This document shows positions 10,801-21,989 of a DNA stretch of 64,000 nt, in pieces; position 1 is the stretch's first letter, and every line of letters begins with the position of its first letter. This DNA is from Amorphophallus konjac (taxonomy: Eukaryota > Streptophyta > Magnoliopsida > Alismatales > Araceae): contig CM040121.1 in the NCBI GenBank assembly GCA_022559845.1, positions 564,395,581 through 564,459,580 on the forward strand, read 5' to 3'. The notes beneath the pieces are model-generated. The model was given only the letters and a program-made list of their open reading frames with translations. It was not told the origin of the DNA and made no database searches. Position numbers and translations under genes: made by a program.

Positions 10801-13204
10801 GACTAATAAATCTCGTAAAGACAGGTTTACACCAAGTTTAGATCAACAAATCTCACAAGGGTAGGTCTACACTAAACTCCAAACCTTTGGGCAAAAAACC
10901 GCAAAGGTTGGTCAAATCTAAATTCATGACTTCAAACCACAAAGGCCAAAATCCAATTTCAAACCCAATTTTCAGTTATAAAATCATGAAGGTTAGCCAA
11001 GCTTAATCTCCACCCTCAACCATAAAATCACAAAGGTCAGCTGACTAACATCTAGCTCTCTGATTACAAACTACAAAGGTCAATCAACTCAAATTCCCAT
11101 CCTTGACTTCCAAATCATGAGAGTCAGTCAATTGTGACTATCCAATCCTTGCGGATATGTCATTTGTCCTACCATGACAAATACATCACTCAAACTTACA
11201 AAATCCAACAAAATTCCGAAACCCAAAATTCCTAAACTCTTAAAAAGTCTTGGCTACGAAGTTCAATCAATTCAAAACCAAATCCAAAATTCTTGGCTTC
11301 TAAACCACGAGGCGTAGCCAACTTAAACTTCAAACTTTTGGCCTCCAAACCATGAAGGTCGGCCAAACCCTCAACTATATATCAAACCACCACGGCCAGC
11401 CATCACAAATTCAAAATCTTTGGCTACAAATCATCCAGGTCTGCCAAACCCCACCGAAAAAAAATGGCTACAAACGGTCAAAGTTAGCCAACCATAAATC
11501 CCAAACTCCAAATTTTTATTTTTTTCAAACTACGAAAGTTAGCCAACCTCAAAATCCAACTCTCAAATCTTGTTCGTCCTACCGGCACAAGTGTTCAAAA
11601 AAGATTCAATGAAGAGTTCAACGCCTCTTGGGTCTGCCCATTTTAAGCTACGCTTCACAAGGCCACCCACCCTACATAGCCTCAATGGAAGGAAGAGACT
11701 CTTGGTCAAGTAGGGTCTGCAAGCCGATAATAAACAAGGCAGGTGTCCCAAATTCCACAAAGGGTCACGTCCATGCGACATTCAACCAATCAACTCCTAG
11801 GTTTGAAAAGTGTAAAGCTCTTTCGAAGCATGCACTTGATCCGACAGCTCGGGGAAAAGTCTCATCTGTTGAGCCTGTGAAGAATGTCCACTCAGCATAA
11901 AAGAAAGATCAAACCTTCCAAGCAAAATTGATAAGAGAAACGTTCTAAGATGTCAGTTCTCACACCTTATCAAGCAGCTGAAAACTTAGCCTGTTTAAAT
12001 TCCTACCCCTCCAGGGCCTTCTCGCCCAACAATAGTGGTGAACTAATTGCCTCTGCTGAACTAGAAATCATCAGTAAAGAAAAAACCACGGGCGCCATGT
12101 GCACCCAGCTAAGTAAATTTTTAGATGCACTAAGGGCACTCCAACCTTAGGGTCATCTTGGTGGAGCGGGTCCATGCCCCTTCTTTGAAGTGGTATGCGC
12201 TCTCGTGAGTACTTTCTTAGGAGAAATATTTTTAAAAAAATTACTACAGAGTCCAGAAGTGGATCGTCAGCCAAAATTGGCAGTGTAAACCAAGGGGATA
12301 GTAGCGTCAGAGATCAGCCCAAAATTATGATGACATATTGGCAATGACATCACACGATAGTAAAAGCATTGGAGCAACATACAATGATTCTCAGTTCCTT
12401 CCTAGGATATTGCCATATCCCAGAAGATGTCCATCCAACGCGCGAGGTGTCTACAATCACTTTTAACATCACTACCTACCATGTCACTGAGACTTGGGGA
12501 TAAACATATGATAGTGCCAAGGTACAAGGGCTGATTGTTAATGTGTTCAACGTATTGCCCCGCTATGTCATCAAGACTCAGAGGTGAAAAGGTTGTTTTA
12601 TCCAAGTGCATAGGTTGTCTACCATCGGCAACATTCCATGTTATGTCATCAAGACCTAGGGATGAAAATGTCACATTCTTAAAGTGCATAGGCCGCTTGC
12701 CCCCGCTTTCAGCTATATTCCTCGCCATGTCATTAAGACTCATGGGACAAAAGAATAAGTTGAACTATATTCTCTGCCATGCCATTAAGAAACAGAAGAA
12801 TGAAGAAAGTTACAAAAGGTACAGGCTGTCACCAGCACCTTTGGCAAGATTTCCCCTCATGTGGCTCTGAATCTCCAACTACGAAGGCCTACGAATCATG
12901 ACAAGACAATGTCGATATAAAGAAGATGAGGCCACAAGACCCCAATGTCCCTGCTATGTCATCAAGACTCGGGGGTGAAAATGTCACACAATCAAAATGC
13001 ATGGGCTACGCCATCGCCGGTTACCACATTCTCCGTGACGTCGACAAGACTAAGGGGAATAATAAAAAAAAGTAACAGGATGCACGGGCCATCCGTAGTC
13101 GCCTTCAGCTCTAACAGACACCCCGTGAGGGGCATTTGTTGAAGCCAAAAAGTGATAAAAAAAATTAATAATAAATAAAATAATATATATATATATATAT
13201 GTGG

Positions 13205-13545
13205 AGGTCGGCCCCCCCATTCCCTCCATTAGGGGTTTGGACCGGATCCAACCCCCAAGTGGGAGGTTTGAACCGGATCCAACCCCAGTTTCGGGGGTTT
13301 GGACTGGGTCCAACCCCCAACTTGGGGTTTTGGACCGGGTCACTTCCCCACTTGGGGATTTGGACCGGGTCACTCCCCAACATGGGGTTTTGGACCAGGT
13401 CACTCCCCAACATGGGTTTTGGACCGAGTCACTCCCTAACATGAGATTTTTGGACCATGTCACTCCCCCAACATGGGTTTTGGACCGAGTCACCCTTGGA
13501 CCGGATCACTCCCCCCAGGTGAAGGGTTTGGACCGGATCTACCTT
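13205..13545 (+). repeat. GGACCGGGTC minisatellite in LTR L
   Basis: About eleven units of roughly 30 bases are built on 'ggttttggaccgggtcactccccaacatg' variants. An inverted copy lies at 58675-58990 in LTR R. Frames through it encode low-complexity GSNP/DRVT repeats and are not genes. Confidence 0.85.
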
Positions 13546-13561
13546 CAACCGCCACGGGGCT

Positions 13562-13570
13562 CTATAAATA
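13562..13570 (+). promoter_or_regulatory. Candidate LTR TATA box
   Basis: CTATAAATA in a GC-rich setting just after the minisatellite. The same box occurs inverted at 58652-58660 in LTR R. Placement near the 3' end suits a U3-R boundary. Confidence 0.5.
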
Positions 13571-13702
13571 CCCCCCTAGTGGGACCTAGACGGAGAGAAC
13601 ACACGCAGGGAACGCAGGAAGAGCGCAGGGGAGAAGGAGAGTGCTTGCACTTATGAAGGCCCATTCTTTGGGTTGTGTTTGTACTTGTGTTGTGGTTGTG
13701 CT

Positions 13703-13886
13703 CATAGTGAAAAAAAAATTCGACGTATTTTCGACAAAAACAATCTGTCTGAAATAAGTCGATAATTACCGACTTATTTCCGACAGAATTTTTTCCGTCA
13801 GAAAGTAAAATCGTTCCGACGTATTTCCAACGAAATATTTTTCGTCGAAAAATTCTTTTGATATTCCCGATTTTTCTTGTGGTGGG
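13703..13886. mobile_element. CACTA-like transposon fragment
   Basis: The plus strand ends 'gatttttcttgtggtg', the reverse complement of CACCACAAGAAAAATC, close to the CACTACAAGAAAA terminus of plant CACTA elements. Inside are repeated sub-terminal words such as CGACGTATTT, CGACTTATTTC and CCGACGTATTTCC in both orientations. The left end lacks a matching terminus. LTR R has no such sequence at the equivalent place. The fragment sits exactly between the end of LTR L and the start of block A. Confidence 0.55.
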
Positions 13887-14548
13887 GGGCATAGTGTCCC
13901 AAAGTTTAGAACTATTTCATTAATTCTTGGTCATCCTCCGTCCATATGGCCCCATTGATGGATGGAACTCATTCTATATGGGATGCAAGAACCATTATTT
14001 AGAGATTATTTTGATTTTTTAATATTTATAATTCTTAATAATCTTTTGAGATTTTTCTCTAATTAGAATAATTAATTTTTCATACAATCTCATGACTAGA
14101 CTACCTACTTAATATGGGCTACCATTTCACTCGTATCGGAGAATATTATGAGTTAGAGGTCCTAGGGGATAAATTCTTTACAAATGTAGGCATTTATAGG
14201 ATGTTGATATAGGCCATCATGAATTCATGAGTTAAATACCTCCTTTTGTATTATCATGGGAGTTAGAATTAGAACATATGACCTCCCCAAAGGAAGAAAA
14301 GTAAGATGCCAATTACAAGTGATGAAAGAGATGTTAGGTGAAATATGTCAGAAATGTTTTGCATGCTTTGTAATGTTTTTTTGAATCTTTTCAAAGTTTA
14401 CAAAGTCCATCTTTAATTTATGAAAATTTTAAGAAAGTTTCTTATTATTTAACAATTTAATTAGTTAAAGGTCCTATGACCTCTAAAACAAAAAACTCGG
14501 GCTATGACTCTGCATTAAGCGACGGGATCCCTATCCCCAGACCCTTGG

Positions 14549-15690
14549 CCTCACTTTGAAAACGAGTTAGCCTTTGGTTAACTTAAGGTTAACTCTGGGC
14601 TAATCAATTTTGAGGTTTGATTGGGGGCCAACGTTAATCAAACTTTATGTTGGACTAACCACGAGATAATCCTGGGTTTCGAATCCCACCTCGCGAGGTG
14701 GGTTAACGTCACTTTCCCATTATCTCCCTCTCTCTTACACATTATAATTAATGCTCACCCTCCCCCTCTCTCTCACACACCTAATTAATGCTCACCCTCT
14801 CTCTCTCTCCCTCTCTCTAACACCCGTAATTAATGCCCACCCCTTCTCTCTCTCACACATATTGTTATAAATTTTAGCCTGGTTAAATTTTTAGTAAGTA
14901 ATAATAATAATAATTTTTATCAAAAGTGTTATTATTACAATGATATATTTCTCATGTATAATCTATAAAAATATTTATAAAAGTTATATCTTTATTTTTA
15001 ACTTTTGAATATTTAAATATTTAAATAAAATATTTTAAAGATGAATAGTAGATGAAACTCATAATTAATATCATGTTTGACCTTTAAATTTTAATTAGTG
15101 AGATAATTGATGTTATTTATAAAAAATTTAATTACATGATACATTCAATATATAGAATATATTAAAATATTTAAAAATAAAGTAAAATAAAATTTATTTA
15201 AGATAAACAATAATCAAAACTCATAATTAATGACATTTCTGTGTTTTGAATTTTAATTAGTGAGATTAATTACGTTGTTTATCAAAAATATTTTTATTTT
15301 TATGACATATTCAATTTATAGTATATATTAAAATTGTTTAAAATTAAAATAAAAAATATTGATGAATAATAACTTAAAGTCATCATTAATGTGTGTGAGA
15401 GAGAGGGGGAGTGACGTGAGAGAGAGTGGTGGGGAGAGAGGTAGAGAGAGAGAGAATGAGAGAGATATTAAAAAATATTAATAGATGGATAAATATGATA
15501 ATTTAGTTATCATTGTTAACATGATGACTCACTCTCTATCAAATCACATTGGAATAAAAGTAGGTTAGCTTACTTCTTCATTTTCGGGTTAACTATCTTT
15601 CTATCAAACTAATTAAAAACGAGTTAATCCAGAACTAACTTAAGCGAGTTGACTAAACCCACAAAAGTGATAACCATTTCCAAAGTGAGG
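14549..15690. mobile_element. TIR DNA element (about 1.14 kb) with CTTGG target duplication
   Basis: It begins CCTCACTTTG and ends CAAAGTGAGG, perfect 10-bp inverted ends within a longer imperfect inverted repeat that includes GTTAACT/AGTTAAC blocks and opposed CTCTCT/GAGAGA tracts. Five-base repeats CTTGG flank it (14544-14548 and 15691-15695). Block B at about 38740 has the uninterrupted 'acccttggggggg' site. There is no coding capacity, so it is non-autonomous. The superfamily is uncertain; a 5-base duplication is not typical of hAT or CACTA. Confidence 0.75.
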
Positions 15691-16949
15691 CTTGGGGGGC
15701 ACCTTACAACTTTCTCTTGGGTTGCAGGTTCTCAAAGCTCCATTCCGCACCAAGGTAATGTCTTATGAGAACGTGTATCTTACAAGAAATGATCATTATA
15801 AACCACATCAAGATACTATATATGTAGAAGTGCAATACATTTATAGAATGATGGAATTTACAACATATGTTATGGGATGCAATGTATCTTATAGAAGTGC
15901 TAGAGACAAGATACATTTTAGGAATGAACCAGGACAATGAAAGATGAAATTTGTTCACTTTTCTTATGTTAGAGATGTTTTTACCTTCAAAGTAGGTATT
16001 TCTAAACAAATTCGATGGAGTTTGAGAAGTTTTAAGAAATTTGTGAATGGAGCTACAGCCTGAAGATTGAAAATTAAGTAGGCATTTTTAGAAAAGGGTT
16101 TATTATAAATGCATCCTAAAAACTAAATTGTAGAATTAATCCGTTTTCTAATTAATTTGCTAATGTACCACTCTTACTTTAATGTCCATATATACCTTAT
16201 AATCTTGAACTTGATTTATTTCCTAGGAAGAAATGTATAATTTGCTCGGGACACTCCATCTAATATCTAACATGTATGCACATGGAGATAAACTTGAGGA
16301 CAATAATTTTACCTTAGAATCGTTAGACATTATCCACCGTCGGTTGATGTTAATCTTTTATATTTAGAGATTTTTGCAAATAAATTATGGTTAGAAACGG
16401 ATTTGAAAATAATTATTCTTGGAAATACATTATCAGACGTATCACTATGTTAATTCAAATCGTACATAAGTATCATTTAAGTATGACTTTTTATAAATTT
16501 TTGACAAAAAGAAGTGATATGACTGTAAATAAATATTATGGTATATTTGCACAATGGGAATTAAATCAGTGGCACGTATGCTGATGTATTTTGAGGAGTG
16601 ATTGTTTTCCAATTCACATTTAACAATTATTTATTTTCAAAAAACCCTTAGATTTATCTAAGCCCACATTTCTTTAATTATTTTATCCAATATAAAGTGA
16701 AGCTGAGATGAAGACATGGAAGGATTTTCGTTGTAAAATATGGACGTGTAAATTCCAAGTTTCGCTCTTATCGTACGTGGTGACAAATTGTTAGCTAGAT
16801 ACCGTATTTTCATTTCAAAAATGATAATTTAACAATGGAAGATACAACAAATTGTTGCATATTGTCACTGAGCATGCATAAAAATTGGGGCTACATGCCA
16901 TGAATCCAACATGTGAATTGAACACCCTTATGCATGCATGCGAAGGTGA
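15691..16949. other. Block A spacer downstream of PG, no gene
   Basis: AT-rich sequence shared with 38745-42760 in block B, apart from B's solo LTR. Short frames on both strands are unsupported. It lies 3' of the minus-strand PG exons. Confidence 0.5.
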
Positions 16950-17795
16950 TCAGACGCAAGAAGGAGGTATAACATTGCTAAGAGCGGTGCCCACTACGTT
17001 AGAACACGTCATGGCCGCATCTCCCTCTCCACTGTACTGCAGGTTTATGTCGTCGAGCTCCACACCCTTGCACGGCACGTCTTTGCTGCACAGCAAGTTA
17101 ACCGCAACCTTCGATGTCGACACCCCTCTGATGTTGCGAAACTTCACGTTGCTGATCTTGACACGAGAAGGAGACTGCCAAGAAAGAAAACACAGAGCAC
17201 ATATATATGGTGCAAAATCAGCAGCACATCCCATGGCTGCTGTAAAAAAAGACACGAGCTTTCTAGAGTCTTTACATACCCGTTGGCTGCATGAGACGTA
17301 TGGGCAGTACTCTTGGTCAATGATGATGGGGTTGTAGACGTCCTTCATCACTATATTCTCAAACACGAAGTCCCGAGCTGCCATGTCGGCGGAGTCTTTC
17401 CACGTCTTGATCCTCACACCGTTCGTGGTGCCGGCGATGGTGCAGTTCCTTACACTCACACCGACGACGTCCTCCTCGTGCTCGTACCTCCCCAGGCTGC
17501 CGATGCTGATGCCATGTCCAGGGCCGCACTGGACCTCGGAGACAGTGATGTTGGTGCTGCCGTCACCGAGGGAGATGCAGTCGTCGCCGGTGCCGATGAT
17601 GGACTTGGAGATCTCCACGTTGGTGGACCTGCCGATGTGAATGCCGTCGGTGTTGGGGCTGTCCCCCGGTGCCCGTATGGTGAGGGACTGGATCTTGATG
17701 TCCTTGGACCCGAAGATGTTCATGTGGAACATCTTACTGTCGATGGATGAGATGCCCCGGATGACAGCGTTGGTGATGAAGTTGAACGTTAAGGA
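16950..17795 (-). pseudogene. Exopolygalacturonase A1: exons 3 and 4 only
   Basis: A glycoside hydrolase family 28 exopolygalacturonase, which would release galacturonic acid from pectin in the cell wall. Exon 3 (17280-17795, 172 codons) carries all four GH28 motifs: SPNTDGIHI, GTGDDCISLG, CGPGHGISIG and VRIKTW. Exon 4 (16950-17174) encodes 74 residues from PSRVKISNVKF to IPPSCV and a stop. The intron has a GTATGT donor and a TTGGCAG acceptor. Exons 1 and 2 are missing except for the last 20 bases of exon 2 in the chimeric exon upstream. Its intron 2, with the (GT)n(GA)n tract and 'ctagtatataactcat', resembles gene C more than A2 or B, so this half probably came from a C-like paralogue. It could still serve as the 3' half of a transcript starting in A2. 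Confidence 0.8.
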
Positions 17796-17978
17796 CTGGG
17801 CTCAGAGAGAGTTTTTGATCGGAAGGAATCAGATATATATATACTTCAAGTTAGTCGTTAATTTGACGCTTTGCCATCATGGTGAGAATGTTATTAATTT
17901 GAGGATCAAGTGTACGTGGAGGAGATAAGAAATATATATCTAGTATATAACTCATATATACCATATATATGCGTGTAC

Positions 17979-17984
<6 letters not shown>

Positions 17985-18030
<46 letters not shown>
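17985..18030. repeat. (GT)n(GA)n microsatellite in PG intron 2
   Basis: Tandem GT then GA dinucleotides lie just inside the 3' side of the exon-2 donor. Equivalent tracts occur at about 18920-18958, 25420-25463, 43770-43806 and, as GA only, in the older relics near 22437 and 47593. Confidence 0.9.
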
Positions 18031-18032
<2 letters not shown>

Positions 18033-18055
18033 TATATATATGGCAAGGTACATAC

Positions 18056-18141
18056 CATAGGGAGAAGCTTGCAACCTTCGATGTCGACACCCCTCTGATG
18101 TTGCGAAACTTCACGTTGCTGATCTTGACACGAGAAGGAGA
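18056..18141 (-). pseudogene. Chimeric PG exon (exon 4 start fused to exon 2 end)
   Basis: The exon begins at the normal exon-4 acceptor (TGGCAG, then PSRVKISNVKF...STSKVA). At about 18071-18075 it switches to the last 20 bases of exon 2, ending at the normal exon-2 donor (CCCTATG|GTATGT). The switch lies in the shared word GCAAC. The exon is 86 bases, not a multiple of three. If spliced to the next exon 3 (17795) it reads two residues into a stop; if unspliced it reads through the intron into low complexity. It therefore truncates any message that includes it. Confidence 0.8.
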
Positions 18142-18244
18142 CTGCCAAGAAAGAGAACACAGAGCACATATGGTGCAAAATCAGCAGCACATCCCATGCG
18201 TGCTGTAATAAAAGACACTAGCTTTCTAGAGTCTTTTTACATAC

Positions 18245-19537
18245 CCGTTGGCTGCATGAGACGTATGGGCAGTACACTTGGTCTATGATGATGGGGTTGT
18301 AGACATCCCTCATCACTATATTCTCAAACACGAAGTCTCGAGCTGCCATGTCGGCGGAGTCTTTCCACGTCTTGATCCTCACACCGTTCGTGGTGCCAGC
18401 GATGGTGCAGTTCCTTACACTCACACCGACGACGTCCTCCTCGTGCTCGTACCTCCCCAGGCTGCCGATGCTAATGCCATGTCCAGGTCCGCACTGGACC
18501 TCGGAGACAGTGATGTTGGTGCTGCCGTCACCGAGGGAGATGCAGTCGTCGCCGGTGCCGATGATGGACTTGGAGATCTCCACGTTGGTAGACCTGCCGA
18601 TGTGAATGCCGTCGGTGTTGGGGCTGTCCCCCGGTGCCCGTATGGTGAGGGACTGGATCTTGATGTCCTTGGACCCGAAGATGTTCATGTGGAACATCTT
18701 ACTATCGATGGATGAGATGCCCCGGATGACAGCGTCGGTGATGAAGTTGAACGTTAAGGACTGGTCTCGCGAGAGAGTTTTTGATCGGGAGGAATCAGAT
18801 ATATACTTCAAGTTAGTCGTTAATTTGACGCTTTGCATGCCATCATGGTGAGAATGTTATTAATTTGAGGATCAATTAGTGTGGAGGAGATAAGAAATAT
18901 ATATCTTATATATATGCGTGTACGTGTGTGTGTGTTTGTGAGAGAGAGAGAGAGAGAGGAGTATATATATGGCAAGGTACATACCATAGGGAGAAGCTTG
19001 CAACTGTACTTCTTGGGACACTGGTTATGAGGCCAGGCAGAGGCACCTCTTCCATCAAACGTGCCTGTGCCGGCGATCACCAACCCATCGATGCGAGTAA
19101 AAGAGATCCAACTGCTGGCCGGGAACACGGTGAGATCCGTGGGCGCTATCACCCTCCCGCTCACTTGAAGCGCCATGGTGGTGGCGTTGCAAGGGCCCGA
19201 GAAGTCCACGGGACCCACCAGGTATGTCCCCTCCGGGATAAAAACCCTCGGGCTTCCTCTGGTTGCGCAGGCTTCTCTCCACGCGGTCAGGAAAGCCTGT
19301 GCCATGCCCATGCAAATTAATCAAAATTAAGATCCAATGGCTTATAATATATATATATATATATATATAATTTGATTGATCCAGTAATTCCCAACAAACC
19401 TGAGCGTTGTCCGTCTTCTCGTCCGAAACCGCTCCGAAATCGACCACATTGAAGGTCTGGGTTGCCCCAGTGGAAACCATCAGGAACAAGAACAAGCAGC
19501 AACTCGTGATCTCCAGAACTTTTGAGGCCCGCGCCAT
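18245..19537 (-). CDS. Exopolygalacturonase A2: exons 1-3
   Basis: GH28 exopolygalacturonase. Exon 1 (19400-19537, 46 codons) starts MARASKVLEI with a hydrophobic secretion signal (CCLFLFLMVSTG) followed by TFNVVDFGAVSD, the usual GH28 N-terminus. Exon 2 (18985-19296, 104 codons) and exon 3 (18245-18760, 172 codons) follow, all in phase 0. Exon 3 holds NTD (residues 198-200), GTGDD (218-222), GHG (243-245) and RIK (278-280). One change is notable: DQVYCP replaces DQEYCP (Glu to Val near residue 312). With exon 4 the protein would be 396 residues, normal for the family. The next exon is the chimeric one at 18056-18141, so a normal protein needs exon skipping to A1. Confidence 0.8.
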
Positions 19538-19653
19538 CTCTGAGAACGACACTGTACGTACGTGAGTCATCTCTACGTACGAATGGAATAGAATGAGATG
19601 GATGCAGTGCGTGCCCGGCCGTGTGTGTGTGGGGTACGTAGCTAGTTTTATGT

Positions 19654-19663
19654 GTATATATAG
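19654..19663 (-). promoter_or_regulatory. Candidate TATA box of PG A2
   Basis: The minus strand reads GCTATATATACAC about 115-125 bases before the ATG at 19537. The equivalent box is present in B near 44526-44535. Gene C has TTATATAAG at about 26188-26196. Confidence 0.45.
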
Positions 19664-20224
19664 CTGCTTAATTAATTAATTGCCACATGTACGTACGTAC
19701 GGGCTCCCAACTTCTTTCGGTTTAATTAGTAATCTTCATGCATGGGACACCCCGGCCAGCTTAATTCCCTGATGATCTACTGGCGGGACCCCCCAGCTAG
19801 CTATGTCGCCAGCCAGCCAGCCAGCCAGCTTCCATCGGCTAGCTCTTCATCTCCATATATATATAATTAACCTCCTCTCGTACGTCGACCCTGCTATTTT
19901 TGGGTACGTACGGTTTCCATCAGCTGGTAATTAATTATTATATTAACGCCCGGCCGGGTCGACGTTAGTTTCACCTCAGCCGCTGGGACTCCATTAACAG
20001 CCCAACTGATCCGGTTAATTAATTAAGCTCCCCAACGGCAAATCCTCCGACCGTACGTACGTGTCGCTCCTCGCATCTGTCCTCTCCTCCCTTTAATATT
20101 GCAATCTGCAGGATCGATCCCGTACGTCGATCCGTAGAACACGTATTTGATTAACGTTTGGGCTTTTAATTTGCCAGAAATTTGCATATTTGATGATCAC
20201 TTACCTATCTATTTGAATTTTCAT

Positions 20225-20272
20225 ATGTGTGTATATATATATTATATATATATATATAATATATATACACAC
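20225..20272. repeat. AT palindrome in the PG upstream region
   Basis: 'gtgtatatatatattatata' is followed by its mirror 'tatataatatatatacacac', giving a near-perfect AT hairpin. It is conserved at about 45094-45140 in block B. Confidence 0.6.
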
Positions 20273-20509
20273 GCACACGTACGCTTAATATATAACAGCA
20301 TTACTTACTGTAGAAATTTAAAAAAGTCACGGAATATCTAGCCTTTCTGCTTGATCAGGCCCACGTGGTGTGATCTTTGTGCATATATTAAATAATATTG
20401 TGGTTTCTGTATGCACTCCATGCATGTATAAAATTGAATTCAAAATTTATAAGTATATACTTTATAATATATACGGTTTCCATCCGCTCCCCAGACGCCG
20501 ATCTTACCG

Positions 20510-21253
20510 CCATGCCGTCCCGATCAACCCTCGCCCAACCCCCCCCCCCCCTCGAATCGAGGCTTTTCAGTCCCGCTGAAACCTCTTCCCCCCCCCCTTC
20601 ACCCCCTCGATCCTCCCAGGACTCCGAGTCCAAATCCCTACCCGTGGCCTTAGCGTGCTCCTCCATTAGCCTTCCTCCAAACCTCCCCTCGCTGTCTCTC
20701 CCTGCTACCCCCCCTGTATCACCGTGTTCTCCAGTAGCTATCCATGGAAAACCACGAAGGCGAGCCGATTTGCGGCTGACCACAACGAGCTGCACGGGGA
20801 AAAATGAAGATCCTCTCCTGGAATTGTCGGGGTGTTGGTGGGCACTCCACAATTCCTTACCTGAACCAAATAACCCACTCCCTCAAACCTGATATCATGT
20901 TTTTGTCTGAAACACAAGCCTCACCGACAACTAGTACCTCCTTTTTTACTACAAATTGGATTGTTCTGGATATCGAACCCCCCCCCCCCCCCGACACACT
21001 GGATGCTCATATATGTTTATGCCCCCGCAAGAAGGGCCAACATACAAGTTTTTTGGACCGAACTTGCAGCCTACATCAATGCTCACAATACTCCTATTTT
21101 GGTCATTGGAGACAGGTAAAAGAATTCCAAAATTTCACACTTGGCACTGGACTGTTAGACCTGGGCTACGATGGGCCTGCATGTACATGGACAAACCGAA
21201 GGATGGCCAAATGGTATATTAAAGAAAGATTGGACAGATCTTACAAACCTTAA
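20510..21253 (+). pseudogene. L1-type LINE fragment, ORF2 endonuclease (copy A)
   Basis: The plus strand from ATG 20804 encodes MKILSWNCRGVGG, then PDIMFLSETQAS, the endonuclease/exonuclease/phosphatase fold N-terminus of plant L1 ORF2. Further on it has LDLGYDGPACTWTNRRM, the conserved end of that domain. Between these a frameshift shows: the LIYVYAPARR-like stretch and VIGD are in another frame. About 103 bases present in copy B are deleted near 20945. Proline-rich sequence from 20510 may be the tail of ORF1. There is no reverse transcriptase. It lies on the strand opposite to PG, between PG A2 and the older PG relic. Confidence 0.75.
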
Positions 21254-21358
21254 AATCTAGGTGCTAAGGTTGAAGGGGCCCATGACTATAAACTCAAGGA
21301 ACCCACATGTGTTTTCCGATATGGGATTTATCTCCCATTCGGGCCTCCAACACTCAAG

Positions 21359-21479
21359 TGTTGGAATTTGGGCATAGTCCCTAGACAATAGTCCCTTATT
21401 GATTAAATGAGTTGTGGTTCATGTGCTTATGACCCTGGGCCCTTGTATCTCAACGCCGTGTGATTTTGTGGATTCAACA
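21359..21479 (+). mobile_element. TRIM solo LTR (copy A)
   Basis: A 121-base sequence, TGTTGGAATTTGGGC to GATTCAACA, equivalent to a single LTR of the two-LTR TRIM at 46332-46656. Its left end matches that element's first LTR (TGTTGGAA) and its remainder the second (CCCTAGACAATAG, GTGCTTATGACCCTGGGCCC), as expected after LTR-LTR recombination. Confidence 0.7.
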
Positions 21480-21529
21480 ATATTCCTACAACAAATGCAT
21501 GCACAAATGGGCCTCTGTCTATTTTCTTT

Positions 21530-21532
21530 CCT

Positions 21533-21569
<37 letters not shown>

Positions 21570-21570
21570 T
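21530..21570. repeat. (CA)n(TA)n microsatellite
   Basis: CACACA then TATATA repeats; block B at about 46713-46726 has only a short TA tract. Confidence 0.85.
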
Positions 21571-21989
21571 AAGAACTCTCCTCACACCTTACACACCCTC
21601 ACACACCCAAGGGAAGAGTGAGAGAAGCAGAGACCCAAGCTAAACACAATGTAGAGAAGGGAGAGGGTATACACTAGAAGGGGGAGAGAGAGATTGAGAG
21701 AGAATATTTGGTGGCTTGGGATGGATCCCACGTAGAGGTCCTTGGGGGGTATTTATAGGAGGTGAATGAGGGGGAGAGGGGAGAACTTAGGGAAGAAGCC
21801 ATGGTAATTTCCCATGGTACGTGCGAGAAGACCAAAGGAGGGAAGACTAGGAAGAAGAAGAAGAAGCAAAGAGGGAGAGAGGGAGGCGCCACTGGCGCCC
21901 TTGTGGAGCTAGGCGGGTCGGGCAGAGCCGACCAGAGCGCGCCAACTGGTCCCACGCGTGGTCGCCCCGGGCGATCAGCCCGCACCCAA

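Larger units (their letters stand above)
9686..13702 (+). mobile_element. Long LTR 'L' (probable Ty3-type solo or truncated LTR)
   Basis: It begins TGTAACGACCCAGGATCC, like the termini at 33949 (minus) and 38456 (minus). It shares with them a block of the type AGTCCA-GTACA and 'GGGGTGAGC...CATTGGC' at about 10030-10060. Next come TCAGCC/GGTCGGCC repeats (10140-10800), degenerate 'aaaggtcagc' units to about 11560, a unique middle, a GGACCGGGTC minisatellite and a TATA box near the 3' end. No gag or pol is visible. Bases 11349-13702 are found inverted at 58505-64000, where the sequence continues past the point at which L stops. L is therefore truncated at about 13702, where a CACTA-like fragment and duplication block A begin. 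No target-site duplication was found. Confidence 0.65.

Noticed and set aside
10465..10806. 113-codon plus frame with repeated NTP-RVGLPQ units
   Set aside because: It is the tandem repeat of LTR L in translation, with no conserved domain.
13050..13656. Frames with DRVT/GSNP repeats on both strands
   Set aside because: Minisatellite of LTR L; the same frames appear inverted in LTR R.
17313..17750. 145-codon plus frame over PG exon 3 (also 18278-18715 and 43126-43563)
   Set aside because: Antisense shadow of GC-rich PG exon 3; the minus strand carries the GH28 motifs.
18928..19320. 130-codon plus frame over PG exon 2 (also 25413-25817 and 43776-44168)
   Set aside because: Antisense shadow that begins in the GT/GA microsatellite.
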